From Solobacterium sp. (GTDB lineage Bacteria; Bacillota_I; Bacilli_A; Erysipelotrichales; Erysipelotrichaceae), in the NCBI GenBank assembly GCA_015256455.1, contig JABZMB010000001.1, positions 62,001 through 126,000 on the forward strand: a DNA stretch of 64,000 bases, read 5' to 3'. Of the stretch, positions 52,447 to 61,986 are shown in pieces. The stretch's first letter is position 1. Each line of letters begins with the position of its first letter. Under the pieces are notes generated by a model, which worked only from the letters and a program-made list of their open reading frames with translations, did no database searches and was not told where the DNA came from. A program made the position numbers and the translations under genes.

Positions 52447-54220
52447 CTTTTTCTCCCTTTTGGTGACTTAGAAATTCTTCTTGGACTATGCGGTAATATA
52501 CTTTTGCATAGCGATACTGTTTCAGTGAATACTCACCAAAATCAACACCTAATAGTCGCTTATATTCGCACCAATTACTCCATAGTAATCCAGCAATTGC
52601 TACATATGCATAAATCTTATATTTTGTGACCAAATCCACTTTATTTTCGTAATAAATGGAAATTAAATTATCAATCTGTTCTCGTTCATAGAGTGAGTAT
52701 ATACTAAACATTGCAATATCTAAATCAGGATCTTGCATGCCTGCATATTCCCAGTCAATCAAGCGAATATCTTGCTTACCATTTTCTAATATTTGAATCA
52801 TAAAGTTATCTGGGACTGCGTCAATATGTGTTAATGTCTTTTTCTTTATATTACTCTCCACAAACTTTCGTAATGATAAAATATGTTTCTTAGTAACTTC
52901 ATAATCTTGGTAAATAGATTTCTTTCCATTCCATAACTTTTCGTAATACTCTAATTGTCCATACAAATCAAATGTATGTTTTACTTGTAGATTTTGGTTA
53001 TGGAATGAACGAAGAACCTTCATACATGCACGCAAATCTTCTTGACTATTGGCATCACATACACGTGAATTTTCCATAAACTTTGTAATCTTATATCCAT
53101 TTTTCTCATTAATATAAATTACATCATCACAGATACGCTTGCCATCTAGTGCACGGTATACAGCCGCCTCTTTTTTACGGTCAATTAACTTATCTGTTCC
53201 CTCTCCAGGAATACGCATAATATATCTTTGGTTTTGACACTCAAATAAGAATGATCGATTTGTCATTCCCTTCTTTAAAATCTGAATATTCTTAATTTCT
53301 GCATTATTTGTATGTAATGCCTTTGCGATAACAGAAATCGTATCTGACTTTAGATTTTCAGACTCTTCATCAATATCACGTAAGTCTTCATATGTGTTGA
53401 TTTCATGCACATCTTCATGACGAACTAATTTCGCACCAATACGATATCCTTCTCCTTCAAATAAACAATCTTCCCAGAAAGAGTTATCATAGCGTGTTTT
53501 CTCTGCCATAGAAACCAAACGTTCTTTTAACCATTTCGCATCTGGATGATTAATATATGCAATACCTATACTACAATTTCCTTCATTTCTCTTATCTTTT
53601 AATACAATGTGGAATTGTTTACTCACATGTAAATCAGAAGTTGGGTTAGATAAATCACTCATCATATACCATGAATTACATTCATGCATAGAGAATGGAT
53701 TAGAACTAGACCATATATCACATGGCACAATATAGCTACAATCCAAATGATTTGAAACTTGTACTAGAGAATGCAGATTATTCTTTGTTGCATATTCTCG
53801 ATTGATGACAAGTTCAACATTATATTGGTCAATTAAGAATTCATAGGCTTCTTTCATGTATCCTACAACTACATAAATCTTTGTGATACCAACCTCATGT
53901 AGTTGACGAATCAAACGCTCTATTAGTGTTTCGCCATATACCGTCAACAATCCCTTAGGCTTATCCATATTGATAGGTACCATACGTTGACCATATCCTG
54001 CAGCCAAGATAATTGCCTGTTTTGGTTGATTATTCTTGATATTCTTTAGCGCTTCTTTTGTTAATCGTCCTTCTTCTGTAATAAAACCAGAAGAAATTAA
54101 TTCATTATATTCTCGATTGATAATACCGAGTGAAACACCTATATTCTTAGCAAGTTGTCTTTGGGAAAGTAACTTATTTTCTTTGAGATTACATAATATT
54201 TTAGATTGGATGTTGTTCAT
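52439..54220 (-). CDS. HTH-LicC-LicA three-domain protein
   Basis: About 593 residues. Residues 1-65: winged helix-turn-helix (SQRQLAKNIGVSLGIINREY). Residues 68-300: LicC-type nucleotidyltransferase (IILAAGYGQRMVPINMDKPK, NREYATKNNLHSLVQV). Residues 310-590: LicA/choline-kinase fold with GMTNRSFLF, the catalytic LTHIDAVPDNFMI and RLIDWEYAGMQDPDLDIAMF. It should phosphorylate choline and activate it, while the HTH may bind DNA. LicC-LicA fusions are known; the HTH adds possible autoregulation. Start 54220 is set by GGAGAAT; the ATG at 54232 lacks a site. Promoter at 54255-54283. Confidence 0.88.
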   Translation of the reverse strand: MNNIQSKILCNLKENKLLSQRQLAKNIGVSLGIINREYNELISSGFITEEGRLTKEALKNIKNNQPKQAIILAAGYGQRMVPINMDKPKGLLTVYGETLIERLIRQLHEVGITKIYVVVGYMKEAYEFLIDQYNVELVINREYATKNNLHSLVQVSNHLDCSYIVPCDIWSSSNPFSMHECNSWYMMSDLSNPTSDLHVSKQFHIVLKDKRNEGNCSIGIAYINHPDAKWLKERLVSMAEKTRYDNSFWEDCLFEGEGYRIGAKLVRHEDVHEINTYEDLRDIDEESENLKSDTISVIAKALHTNNAEIKNIQILKKGMTNRSFLFECQNQRYIMRIPGEGTDKLIDRKKEAAVYRALDGKRICDDVIYINEKNGYKITKFMENSRVCDANSQEDLRACMKVLRSFHNQNLQVKHTFDLYGQLEYYEKLWNGKKSIYQDYEVTKKHILSLRKFVESNIKKKTLTHIDAVPDNFMIQILENGKQDIRLIDWEYAGMQDPDLDIAMFSIYSLYEREQIDNLISIYYENKVDLVTKYKIYAYVAIAGLLWSNWCEYKRLLGVDFGEYSLKQYRYAKVYYRIVQEEFLSHQKGEKDE

Positions 54221-54254
54221 AATATTCTCCATTTAGTATTTTTTGAACAAACTA

Positions 54255-54283
54255 AGTATACTATAGTACCTATTCCTCGTCAA
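54255..54283 (-). promoter_or_regulatory. promoter of the lic-type operon with overlapping palindrome
   Basis: Minus strand TTGACG (54278-54283), 17 bp, TATACT (54255-54260). The perfect palindrome TACTATAGTA (54259-54268) overlaps the -10 and spacer, a likely operator. Confidence 0.7.
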
Positions 54284-54298
54284 TCACTTCTGAAAACT

Positions 54299-54349
54299 AA
54301 AAAAGTAATGTATATTTGCCCTATTTTTAGAACTTTATACATTACCTTT
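54299..54349 (-). terminator. terminator of the polysaccharide operon
   Basis: GTAATGTATA / TATACATTAC stem (54336-54345, 54305-54314), extended by A-T and G-U pairs, T run on the minus strand, 21-nt loop. Confidence 0.75.
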
Positions 54350-54360
54350 TCTTACATATT

Positions 54361-55443
54361 CTATTCGATTTCTAACACTTGATCTAATTTCTTTACTCTT
54401 GTTTCATAAGAGAAATGAGACTTTGTAGTAGCGATTGTATTCTTCCATTCTGTAATAAGTGATGGATTCTTTAAAATTTTTTCAAGCCCTTCTAATAAGC
54501 CTTCCTCAGAATTTTCCACAACAAGACCAGATTCTGCTTCTAAAATAATCTCTTCAGCACCACTAACCTTCGTAGATAGCACAGGAACTCCTAACATGAT
54601 AGCTTCTGTGCATGTTGTGCTATAGCCTTCCGCGTGTGAAGAACAGATAAATAAGTCACACTTTGCAGTATATGCATGAGGATTCTTTCGCTCTCCAAGT
54701 AACGTTACATATGACTGTAAATCATGTTGTTCAATCTGCTTTTGTAGTTGTTCATACTGAGGCCCATTTCCAATTAGTATGCAATGGAATTGATATTGAT
54801 CCTTTAACTTTGCAAAACAGTTCACTAAGCGATCAAAACCCTTTTCTGCGCTAAGACGTCCTACTGAGATAAACTTTAATCCTTCTGTAGTTGGTATATC
54901 TGTCACTTCTTCTTTACCAGCTTCGACAATCTTTTGATCATCGATTGGATTGTAACAGTATTCTGTCTTCACTGTATGATTAGACTCTTTATATAAGCGG
55001 TCTGCATTGAACTTTGATACACAAATGACACAATCTGCTTTCTGATAATACTTTAGATATTGTAGATAATCATCATAGCCATGAACCCAAATATAATTCT
55101 TGGAAGTCCTATTTTCATCATATGAACCTGCCGCAACAGTTGCTAGACCATGTTGGAATCCAATTTCTATGTCATAATTTTGATCAAAGACTATATTATG
55201 AATGAATTTCTTAGGCAGCTTCTCCAATATCTGGGCAAACCCTCTAAAGTAAAAGCCAAATAAAGGACGCACAACAATTCTTGGATTCAATTGAGATACA
55301 ATTGACTTTTCATACTTGAATAACGGTCTTAATGTTACTTCCACATTTGGATTTTCAGCTAAGTGATTAGCAATTCCAATCGCAACGCGAGAGACACCAC
55401 CAGAATATTCTAAATGATTAAACGCGAAGCAAATCTTCTTCAT
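54361..55443 (-). CDS. glycosyltransferase family 4
   Basis: 360 residues, GT-B fold, soluble. N-terminal NHLEYSGGVSRVAIGIA; C-terminal nucleotide-sugar domain KFISVGRLSAEKGFDRLV, IGNGPQYEQL and the family E-x7-E in SSHAEGYSTTCTEAIMLG. It adds a sugar to the lipid-linked repeat unit. Last gene of the operon; ATGA overlap with the sulfotransferase-like gene. Confidence 0.92.
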   Translation of the reverse strand: MKKICFAFNHLEYSGGVSRVAIGIANHLAENPNVEVTLRPLFKYEKSIVSQLNPRIVVRPLFGFYFRGFAQILEKLPKKFIHNIVFDQNYDIEIGFQHGLATVAAGSYDENRTSKNYIWVHGYDDYLQYLKYYQKADCVICVSKFNADRLYKESNHTVKTEYCYNPIDDQKIVEAGKEEVTDIPTTEGLKFISVGRLSAEKGFDRLVNCFAKLKDQYQFHCILIGNGPQYEQLQKQIEQHDLQSYVTLLGERKNPHAYTAKCDLFICSSHAEGYSTTCTEAIMLGVPVLSTKVSGAEEIILEAESGLVVENSEEGLLEGLEKILKNPSLITEWKNTIATTKSHFSYETRVKKLDQVLEIE

Positions 55444-56459
55444 ACTTCCTCCGGGAAATCGTAGATATATTCACTTAGATGTTCCTTGATATAGTCTGCT
55501 TCCTTCACATATTCAGGATGTTGTTTCCATAACTGTGTATTCTTGATTGAATTTGCTGGATTTAGTCCTGCAAACTTTCTTGTATGTTGACTTTCATCTA
55601 AACCTAACCAATCAATGATACGTTTTGTTGTATCGTCGTAGTGATAAATCAAATCTTCAAATTGAACTAGAATAACCTTTTCTGGGTTATAGTGTTCCGT
55701 CTTACGATGACTTCTTGTGTATTCGTACCACTTGCAGAATACTTCTGGAGAATCTACAGGAATTACTCTGTCTTTCCACTTATACTTTGCAAGTAAATAG
55801 ATATCACGTGGATCTCTTTCTACAACAACTACTTGAATATCGTTGAAATATCGTAAGTAACGATTTAGGTTTGATGGTGGCACAATCTGGTCCACCATTA
55901 CCATAGGCATATTGTTCTTGTTAGCAACACCCAATAACTTATCAATATACTCACGTGTACAGTTTAAGAACTTCTCTTCTGTTGGTTTAGAACAATATGT
56001 AATTTCATTTGGAAGTTCATTTAGAGTTGAACTTTCAGGATCCATCATCTTTAACTTCCGTAATACTTTACTTGGAAGTAGTTTTGAATAATAGAATACT
56101 CTTCCACGATCATATAAGTCGTAGAACCAATATCCCTTAAATGTAAAATCTGTTAATGCGTCAATGTATTCATAAGATAATTTCTTATACTGACCATCAA
56201 AGAATGATTCATAGCGATGATTAAAGAATGTACCTGCATTAAAATCAACTAACTTTTTAAATCTCTTTAATGCATGTCCTGAATTATGCCTGTTGTGATT
56301 TTCAACGAGGTTATATTCTAGATCTGAAATACCATCCGGATCTTGCACAAAACGGAATTCATAGTTTGTCATCGAACAGATATTATCAAACTCCGAGAGA
56401 AAATCTGTGATTGCACTAGAGCCTGTACCGTAATAACTTGCACAACTAATAATCTTCAT
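55440..56459 (-). CDS. sulfotransferase-like protein
   Basis: 339 residues, soluble. The N-terminal loop SCASYYGTGSSAITDFL matches the PAPS 5'-phosphosulfate-binding loop, and VVVVERDPRDIYLLAKYK matches the 3'-phosphate block. A C-terminal VILVQFEDLIYHYDD segment is also sulfotransferase-like. It would transfer sulfate from PAPS to a sugar of the surface polysaccharide. No PAPS synthesis genes are in the window. A P-loop of another function is possible. GAGGGAGA site; 2 nt after the flippase gene. Confidence 0.72.
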   Translation of the reverse strand: MKIISCASYYGTGSSAITDFLSEFDNICSMTNYEFRFVQDPDGISDLEYNLVENHNRHNSGHALKRFKKLVDFNAGTFFNHRYESFFDGQYKKLSYEYIDALTDFTFKGYWFYDLYDRGRVFYYSKLLPSKVLRKLKMMDPESSTLNELPNEITYCSKPTEEKFLNCTREYIDKLLGVANKNNMPMVMVDQIVPPSNLNRYLRYFNDIQVVVVERDPRDIYLLAKYKWKDRVIPVDSPEVFCKWYEYTRSHRKTEHYNPEKVILVQFEDLIYHYDDTTKRIIDWLGLDESQHTRKFAGLNPANSIKNTQLWKQHPEYVKEADYIKEHLSEYIYDFPEEV

Positions 56460-56461
56460 AT

Positions 56462-57919
56462 TTATTTTCTCCCTCTTCTCTTAATCATATTCACATATCC
56501 AGCCAGTTCTTGTCTGGATCCAGGAATCATATAGAGACATCCAAAATAAATCAAAATGCATAATACGATTGATATATATACATTAATATATCCTGCTAAA
56601 TAGTTGCGAGAGATAAATGCAAAGGCAACCATCACTACCGTAGATAAGATATAGTTTTTAAGTTCCAAGAAGATGTCCTTAATGGAGATATACGACATTC
56701 TCGAAGCGATAATTGTCTGCATAATTGGAAGTTGTAAACGAACAATACAACTGACGATTACAACTGCAGTAAATCCATACTGTGCCGCAAAATACAGGGA
56801 AGGTATTAAGATCGCTGCTTGTACCATATTGGAGAAGAAGATAAGCTTTGGCTGTCCCTTCGATAAGGTCACAACACCACTCATATCATTAAAGATGACA
56901 CTTTCCGCAAGGACAAAGCCCCATAATGCGATTAACAGATCTGCATCTGCCCACTTACTACCCAGTAAGATACTACGTACGACATCACCATACATTAAGA
57001 TACCTGCACCAAGTGGAATCACGAGGATACCAATCATCTTCAAGAATTTAAAATATAAATTCTTGTATTCATCATAGTTATGTTGTACATGTGATAAACC
57101 AGCAAATAATACACTGATAGTCGCACCAGAGATTAATGAAGTAATCTGGGCCACCATAGTAGTACCTGTCTTATAAATACCCAAATAATACTGGGAGAAT
57201 AATGTTCCAAGCACAAAGATACCAGAATTAGTAACTAGCCATGAAGAGATTGTTTCCATCAAACTCCACATACAGAAATGTAACATTTCCTGTAACTTAT
57301 CAAAACGATAAATCAAATGTGGTTTCCATGTTGAGAAGTATGTTAACAACAATGTATTACACAACTCTCCTGCAATATTACCGATGATGAGTGCCCAATA
57401 AGAGAATTTCATCAAGGCAAGAGGAACTGTTACAACTAATGGAATAAACTTAACAATAATACGGATAAAAGATAATTCCTTATAGTTTAAATTCTTTCTA
57501 AAGATTGCAGCTTGGATACTACTAAAGGATGTCATCGGTAGAATCGCTGCACCAATATAAATCACTTTACCCATACCAGGATTACCAACAACAGTCGCAA
57601 TCTGTTCTGCAAATAAGAATATTAATAACCACAATAACAGAGAAATAGAAATATTCGTCCAAAATGCAACGTTGATGGATAAATCTTCATCTTCTTTTGT
57701 TTTAAATTGATGCTGAACTACATATTTTTGGAAGCCTGCATCTGTAAAAATATCCGCAAACGATACAATCATCGTCACCGTCGCGACAACACCAAATTCT
57801 TCTGGCACTAAGATGCGTGCCAAAATCATATTTGTGATTGGAGATATAATTTTTACAATAATTTCTGTGAAGATAGACCACTTTGCGGCACTACCAACAC
57901 GTTCATTGATGTTACTCAT
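56462..57919 (-). CDS. polysaccharide flippase (Wzx/MOP family)
   Basis: 485 residues, about 14 membrane helices. The N-terminal block GSAAKWSIFTEIIVKIISP, LARILVPEEFGVVATV and FADIFTDAGFQKYVVQ are typical of polysaccharide_synt_3/MOP flippases. It moves the lipid-linked repeat unit across the membrane. Follows the polymerase gene by 9 bp. Confidence 0.93.
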   Translation of the reverse strand: MSNINERVGSAAKWSIFTEIIVKIISPITNMILARILVPEEFGVVATVTMIVSFADIFTDAGFQKYVVQHQFKTKEDEDLSINVAFWTNISISLLLWLLIFLFAEQIATVVGNPGMGKVIYIGAAILPMTSFSSIQAAIFRKNLNYKELSFIRIIVKFIPLVVTVPLALMKFSYWALIIGNIAGELCNTLLLTYFSTWKPHLIYRFDKLQEMLHFCMWSLMETISSWLVTNSGIFVLGTLFSQYYLGIYKTGTTMVAQITSLISGATISVLFAGLSHVQHNYDEYKNLYFKFLKMIGILVIPLGAGILMYGDVVRSILLGSKWADADLLIALWGFVLAESVIFNDMSGVVTLSKGQPKLIFFSNMVQAAILIPSLYFAAQYGFTAVVIVSCIVRLQLPIMQTIIASRMSYISIKDIFLELKNYILSTVVMVAFAFISRNYLAGYINVYISIVLCILIYFGCLYMIPGSRQELAGYVNMIKRRGRK

Positions 57920-57928
57920 GAATCCTCC

Positions 57929-59344
57929 TTACACTGTTACTGGCTTTTTCGCATCGATTGCTATACTAATTTTTTTTAACAACCAGAACACAAATACAAA
58001 GTAGAATAGGTAATTAAATAAGTCATAGATTCCTCTACGTGGCAATGTAAATAACGCATATGTCATTGACATCTGTACATAGTAACGGAATGGAGAAAGC
58101 TTTTCTTTTGTACAATTTAAAATCAGCGCAACAATTACACCAATAAAGAATATTGCGATTACTCCAAACCATGCAAAGTTATGATATGCCTCAGCAGTTA
58201 AGCTATAACCAATACCGAAAGTTGCTTTTGTATATGTAGTTAACCAGCCTTCATTTACAGAGTCAGTAATTGTTCGTAAAAGTCCACTTGGATCAGCAAA
58301 TGATGGGAAGAAGCCCATAATAGATGCTAAATAAGATAGACCATTGGTGAACGGCATTGACTCTGGTGAGGCTCCAACAACAACCATCAACGGGAAACAA
58401 GACCATCCACAACTTCCTATAAAGTTAATTACACCACTCATGATTGATCTTGAGCCACCTACATCTCCACCACCTGCTAAACGTGCATTCGCAAGATAAT
58501 TGGATAAGCCCATCAAACCAACGCCTAAAAAGATAATAATTAGAGTTGTACTAAACTTCATCTTCTTAGCATTGTTCATCTTCATTAACATTAGCGTACC
58601 CGCTAGACCAAGTCCAATTGTACGTTGACCAATCACAAGGTATGCAATAATATGAACAATCATTAATAATTCATAGATAATTTGTGTTTTCTTTTTATTT
58701 GTGTTTAATATCCACAATAAAATCAAGGATGGTGTATAGAAAATAGATAGACGATTAAAGATACCTAGACTACCTAGTATTGCACCTGTGCTGCCACTTC
58801 GAAGTGCTTCATAACCGTAGCGAACCGCAAATAATACTTGCACAGCTGTCATAATCATTGAGGCAGGCATAGAAATCCAGAATAATAATTTACCAATTCT
58901 CTTCAAATGGTATGTATTTGTCTGTTCAGTTAATACAAACTGACGTTCTTTCACACCAACTAAAACACCCGCAAGCATAAGAGCTTGAATTGATAATAAT
59001 GTAAACTTCACAACAATCCACATGTGCTTTTCCAATGCAAATTTAGAATAGAATGGATGTTCAAATACATAATCATACTTGATTCCTAATCCATACAAAT
59101 AAAACTGCCCAAATTGGAAAATACAGAATGAGATAAAAAATAAAGAGAATGCAGTGAAGATTTTTTGATTAATCACTGCATATGTAATAAATAAAACAAC
59201 ACTAACAAAAAGACCGTAAGCTCCCCAAAAACGGATACTATCTATTTTGAGCCCAAAGGTCATAAATAAACTCAATGCGAGTAACACTAAGTTGATATAT
59301 ACCCCAACCACTCGATACTTTGTTGTATGAATCTTAGGCATCAT
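57929..59344 (-). CDS. O-antigen/capsule polymerase-like membrane protein (Wzy)
   Basis: 471 residues, about 11 to 12 membrane helices and one large external loop. The family is poorly conserved, but topology, the VIGQRTIGLGLAG and LANARLAGGGDVGG segments, and position between glycosyltransferase and flippase point to the repeat-unit polymerase. ATGA overlap with the GT2 gene. Confidence 0.82.
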   Translation of the reverse strand: MMPKIHTTKYRVVGVYINLVLLALSLFMTFGLKIDSIRFWGAYGLFVSVVLFITYAVINQKIFTAFSLFFISFCIFQFGQFYLYGLGIKYDYVFEHPFYSKFALEKHMWIVVKFTLLSIQALMLAGVLVGVKERQFVLTEQTNTYHLKRIGKLLFWISMPASMIMTAVQVLFAVRYGYEALRSGSTGAILGSLGIFNRLSIFYTPSLILLWILNTNKKKTQIIYELLMIVHIIAYLVIGQRTIGLGLAGTLMLMKMNNAKKMKFSTTLIIIFLGVGLMGLSNYLANARLAGGGDVGGSRSIMSGVINFIGSCGWSCFPLMVVVGASPESMPFTNGLSYLASIMGFFPSFADPSGLLRTITDSVNEGWLTTYTKATFGIGYSLTAEAYHNFAWFGVIAIFFIGVIVALILNCTKEKLSPFRYYVQMSMTYALFTLPRRGIYDLFNYLFYFVFVFWLLKKISIAIDAKKPVTV

Positions 59345-60153
59345 AGGTTCTTACCAAACTTTCTCTTATGATAGTAACGGATGAGTACCTGTGGTACGAG
59401 TCCGTGAAGAATATGCTTGTATGCATAATAATTTTCACTGACAGGTAATCCTAATTTCTTTCTCCAATGAAGTGCTAGTTTACATGCATCAACGCGGAAT
59501 TGGAACTTACGCTTCTTCATTGAAGTACGATTTTCACGATAGTTTAAAACAATCTCGTCTAGGTTGTATGCCTTCTTATTAGCATACATTAGTTTGCACC
59601 AAAGATCATAATCCTCTGTACGACTTGTTAAAGCTGAAACCGTATAGCCACCGACTTCTACAAGATCTTTTTTGCGAATCATCACGGTTGGATGAACAAT
59701 AGGATGATAACGATAGATATTGCGAGGATTGAGTTCAACTGAGCACTTTCTGATACCCCAAATTCCATCTTCATCAAATAAATTGATGTTCGCTGATACA
59801 AAAGATATATCTGGATGAGCATCCAAATACGCAGCTTCTTTTGTGAAACGCTCTGGCAATGAAACATCATCATCATCCATGCGCGCAATATATTCGCCAC
59901 GTGTATATTCAATACAACGGTTTAAAGATGCAGCTAAACGCAAGTTCTTCTCATTATGAAGAACTTGGAATTTATCTGGATACTTTTCTGCATAACCCTT
60001 TAGAATCTGATATGTGTTATCCGTTGAACAATCATCACAAACAACCAACTCCCAATCTTGGAATGTTTGGTCTAAAAGAGATTGAATCGCATCACTAATA
60101 TATTTTTCGCCATTATAACTGGCCATAATTACAGATACTTTATACTGACTCAT
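59341..60153 (-). CDS. glycosyltransferase family 2
   Basis: 270 residues, GT-A fold. VSVIMASYNGEKYISDAIQS, VVCDDCSTDNTYQIL, the DxD-like RMDDDDVSLPERF and EDYDLWCKL are all present. It transfers a sugar from a nucleotide donor at the inner membrane face. Confidence 0.95.
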   Translation of the reverse strand: MSQYKVSVIMASYNGEKYISDAIQSLLDQTFQDWELVVCDDCSTDNTYQILKGYAEKYPDKFQVLHNEKNLRLAASLNRCIEYTRGEYIARMDDDDVSLPERFTKEAAYLDAHPDISFVSANINLFDEDGIWGIRKCSVELNPRNIYRYHPIVHPTVMIRKKDLVEVGGYTVSALTSRTEDYDLWCKLMYANKKAYNLDEIVLNYRENRTSMKKRKFQFRVDACKLALHWRKKLGLPVSENYYAYKHILHGLVPQVLIRYYHKRKFGKNL

Positions 60154-60168
60154 TCAATCCTCCTTTAC

Positions 60169-61305
60169 TTAATCTTTCTCGATTAATAAATAAATCTCCT
60201 TCATCTTCTCCATGACTGCTTCTAGTGAGAAGTTTTGAATAAATGCTTGATTGGACGCTTTGTAACTAGCCCAATCACCATCAAGAACTTTTTGAATTGC
60301 ATGTAAGCAACTTTCTGTAGAGAATGGATCAAACAGTTCTCCACGACTTTCATCGATTAAATCTGAATTTCCACGAATCTTACTAACGACACATGGTAGT
60401 CCTGTCGCCATCGCTTCCATTAAACTAACAGATAATCCCTCACGATAGGATGGGAATACAAAGATATCCGACATCGTATAGATTTCTGATACATCTCTAC
60501 GATATCCAAGTATATGTACTCTATCTGCAACTTTTAGCTCTTCTGCAAGTCTTTGGTTGTAGCCATCTAAATGATCAATACCAACAATTGCATAATGTAC
60601 AGTCTCTGGAAGTTGTGTTAATGCATGGATGACACGTTGGTGATTCTTATTCTCGTTGAGCTCACCAACGCTGAGTAGTAATGTACAATCCACAGGAATA
60701 TTTAATTCTGTACGTTTCTTTTGTACATCGATTTCTGCTTTACCAAATTTATTTAAATCGATGCCTACACCAGGTATATACATCGTATGTTTTGCATGCA
60801 TATGATTCTTTGCACGCATGTAATCTTCTTGATTGATTGTAATCAGGATATCCGTCATAAATGACGCATACCACTCTGCTGGATACAGTAATACCCAGTT
60901 TTTCTTTGGAGCACCTTTGAAGAAATGGAAACCATGTGCTGTATACATCACTTTTGTATGTGTACTACATCCTACAAATCTTGCGATTAAACTGGCAATT
61001 GGTGTATGGCAATGAATGAAAGAGAACTTCTGTTCTTTTACAATTGACTTTAACTGTTTGTAACACTGATAGTTTTTAGGATCTGTGATTTTACGCGAAA
61101 AAGGAATTTGGTAAAATACCACATTCTTTTCCGTTAGTTCCTTTTTAAAATCAGCAATCTCTTCTTCAGAGATATTGTTTCCATCCACAAAATTACACGC
61201 AACCTGTACTTCATAGCCCATCTTTTGAAGTAAATCAATCAATGGCATACAGAAGTACTTAATCATCGATGCAATTGTAGTAACAATCAATACTTTTCTT
61301 TCCAT
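60169..61305 (-). CDS. glycosyltransferase family 4 (EpsD-like)
   Basis: 378 residues. FSFIHCHTPIASLIARF, YTAHGFHFFKGAPKKNW and the C-terminal LLSVGELNENKNHQRVIHAL with FPSYREGLSVSLMEAMATG are typical. The HGFHF block is common to enzymes acting right after the priming transferase. Likely adds the second sugar. Confidence 0.94.
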   Translation of the reverse strand: MERKVLIVTTIASMIKYFCMPLIDLLQKMGYEVQVACNFVDGNNISEEEIADFKKELTEKNVVFYQIPFSRKITDPKNYQCYKQLKSIVKEQKFSFIHCHTPIASLIARFVGCSTHTKVMYTAHGFHFFKGAPKKNWVLLYPAEWYASFMTDILITINQEDYMRAKNHMHAKHTMYIPGVGIDLNKFGKAEIDVQKKRTELNIPVDCTLLLSVGELNENKNHQRVIHALTQLPETVHYAIVGIDHLDGYNQRLAEELKVADRVHILGYRRDVSEIYTMSDIFVFPSYREGLSVSLMEAMATGLPCVVSKIRGNSDLIDESRGELFDPFSTESCLHAIQKVLDGDWASYKASNQAFIQNFSLEAVMEKMKEIYLLIEKD

Positions 61306-61317
61306 TTAATCCTCAAT

Positions 61318-61962
61318 TTATTTTGACTTATCTTTGAGAGTACCTGTACCACCCTCAACAACCCCATCGTGTCTTGCGACACTGAAGATTGTCATAATAA
61401 AGCATTTACAGTCCATCATAAATCCCATCTTCTCAACATACTCACCATCGAGTTTTGCCTTAACAGGAATTTCTAATTCATCTCTACCATTTACCTGTGC
61501 CCAACCAGTTAGACCAGGAGTAATATCATTGGCACCGTATTTATCACGTTCTTCAATCAAATCATATTGATTCCATAACGCTGGACGTGGTCCAATGATA
61601 GACATCTTACCAACTACAATCTGTAAAATCTGTGGTAGCTCATCTAAACTTGTTTGACGCAAGAACTTACCAATCTTTGTAATATATGCATCTGGTGAAG
61701 ATAATAGATGCGTTGGCATATCCTTAGGGGCATCTGTACGCATTGTTCTAAACTTCCAGATATTAAAGTATGTCTTATTCTTACCAACACGTTTTTGTTT
61801 GAAGATAACTGGACCTTTAGAATCTAGTTTTATCGCTATCACAATTGCAATCAATAATGGAGATAATACGATTAATCCGCATACAGACAGAACTAAATCT
61901 ATCAATCTCTTTATTGGTAAATAACATTTCTGTTTGAATGTAAGTGCATGTTTTTGATTCAT
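61318..61962 (-). CDS. undecaprenyl-phosphate sugar-1-phosphate transferase
   Basis: 214 residues, a monotopic priming enzyme. One N-terminal membrane segment (about 18-42), then GKNKTYFNIWKFRTM, RQTSLDELPQILQIVVGKMS, IIGPRP and PGLTGWAQVNGRDE. It starts repeat-unit synthesis by moving a sugar-1-phosphate onto undecaprenyl phosphate. The sugar is probably a UDP-HexNAc derivative given the dehydratase gene next to it. Confidence 0.95.
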   Translation of the reverse strand: MNQKHALTFKQKCYLPIKRLIDLVLSVCGLIVLSPLLIAIVIAIKLDSKGPVIFKQKRVGKNKTYFNIWKFRTMRTDAPKDMPTHLLSSPDAYITKIGKFLRQTSLDELPQILQIVVGKMSIIGPRPALWNQYDLIEERDKYGANDITPGLTGWAQVNGRDELEIPVKAKLDGEYVEKMGFMMDCKCFIMTIFSVARHDGVVEGGTGTLKDKSK

Positions 61963-61986
61963 ATTCCCTCCACTATCACTTAGTCA

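Noticed and set aside
56673..57077. 134-residue plus-strand ORF opposite the flippase gene
   Set aside because: Reverse reading of membrane-helix codons with no ribosome-binding site.
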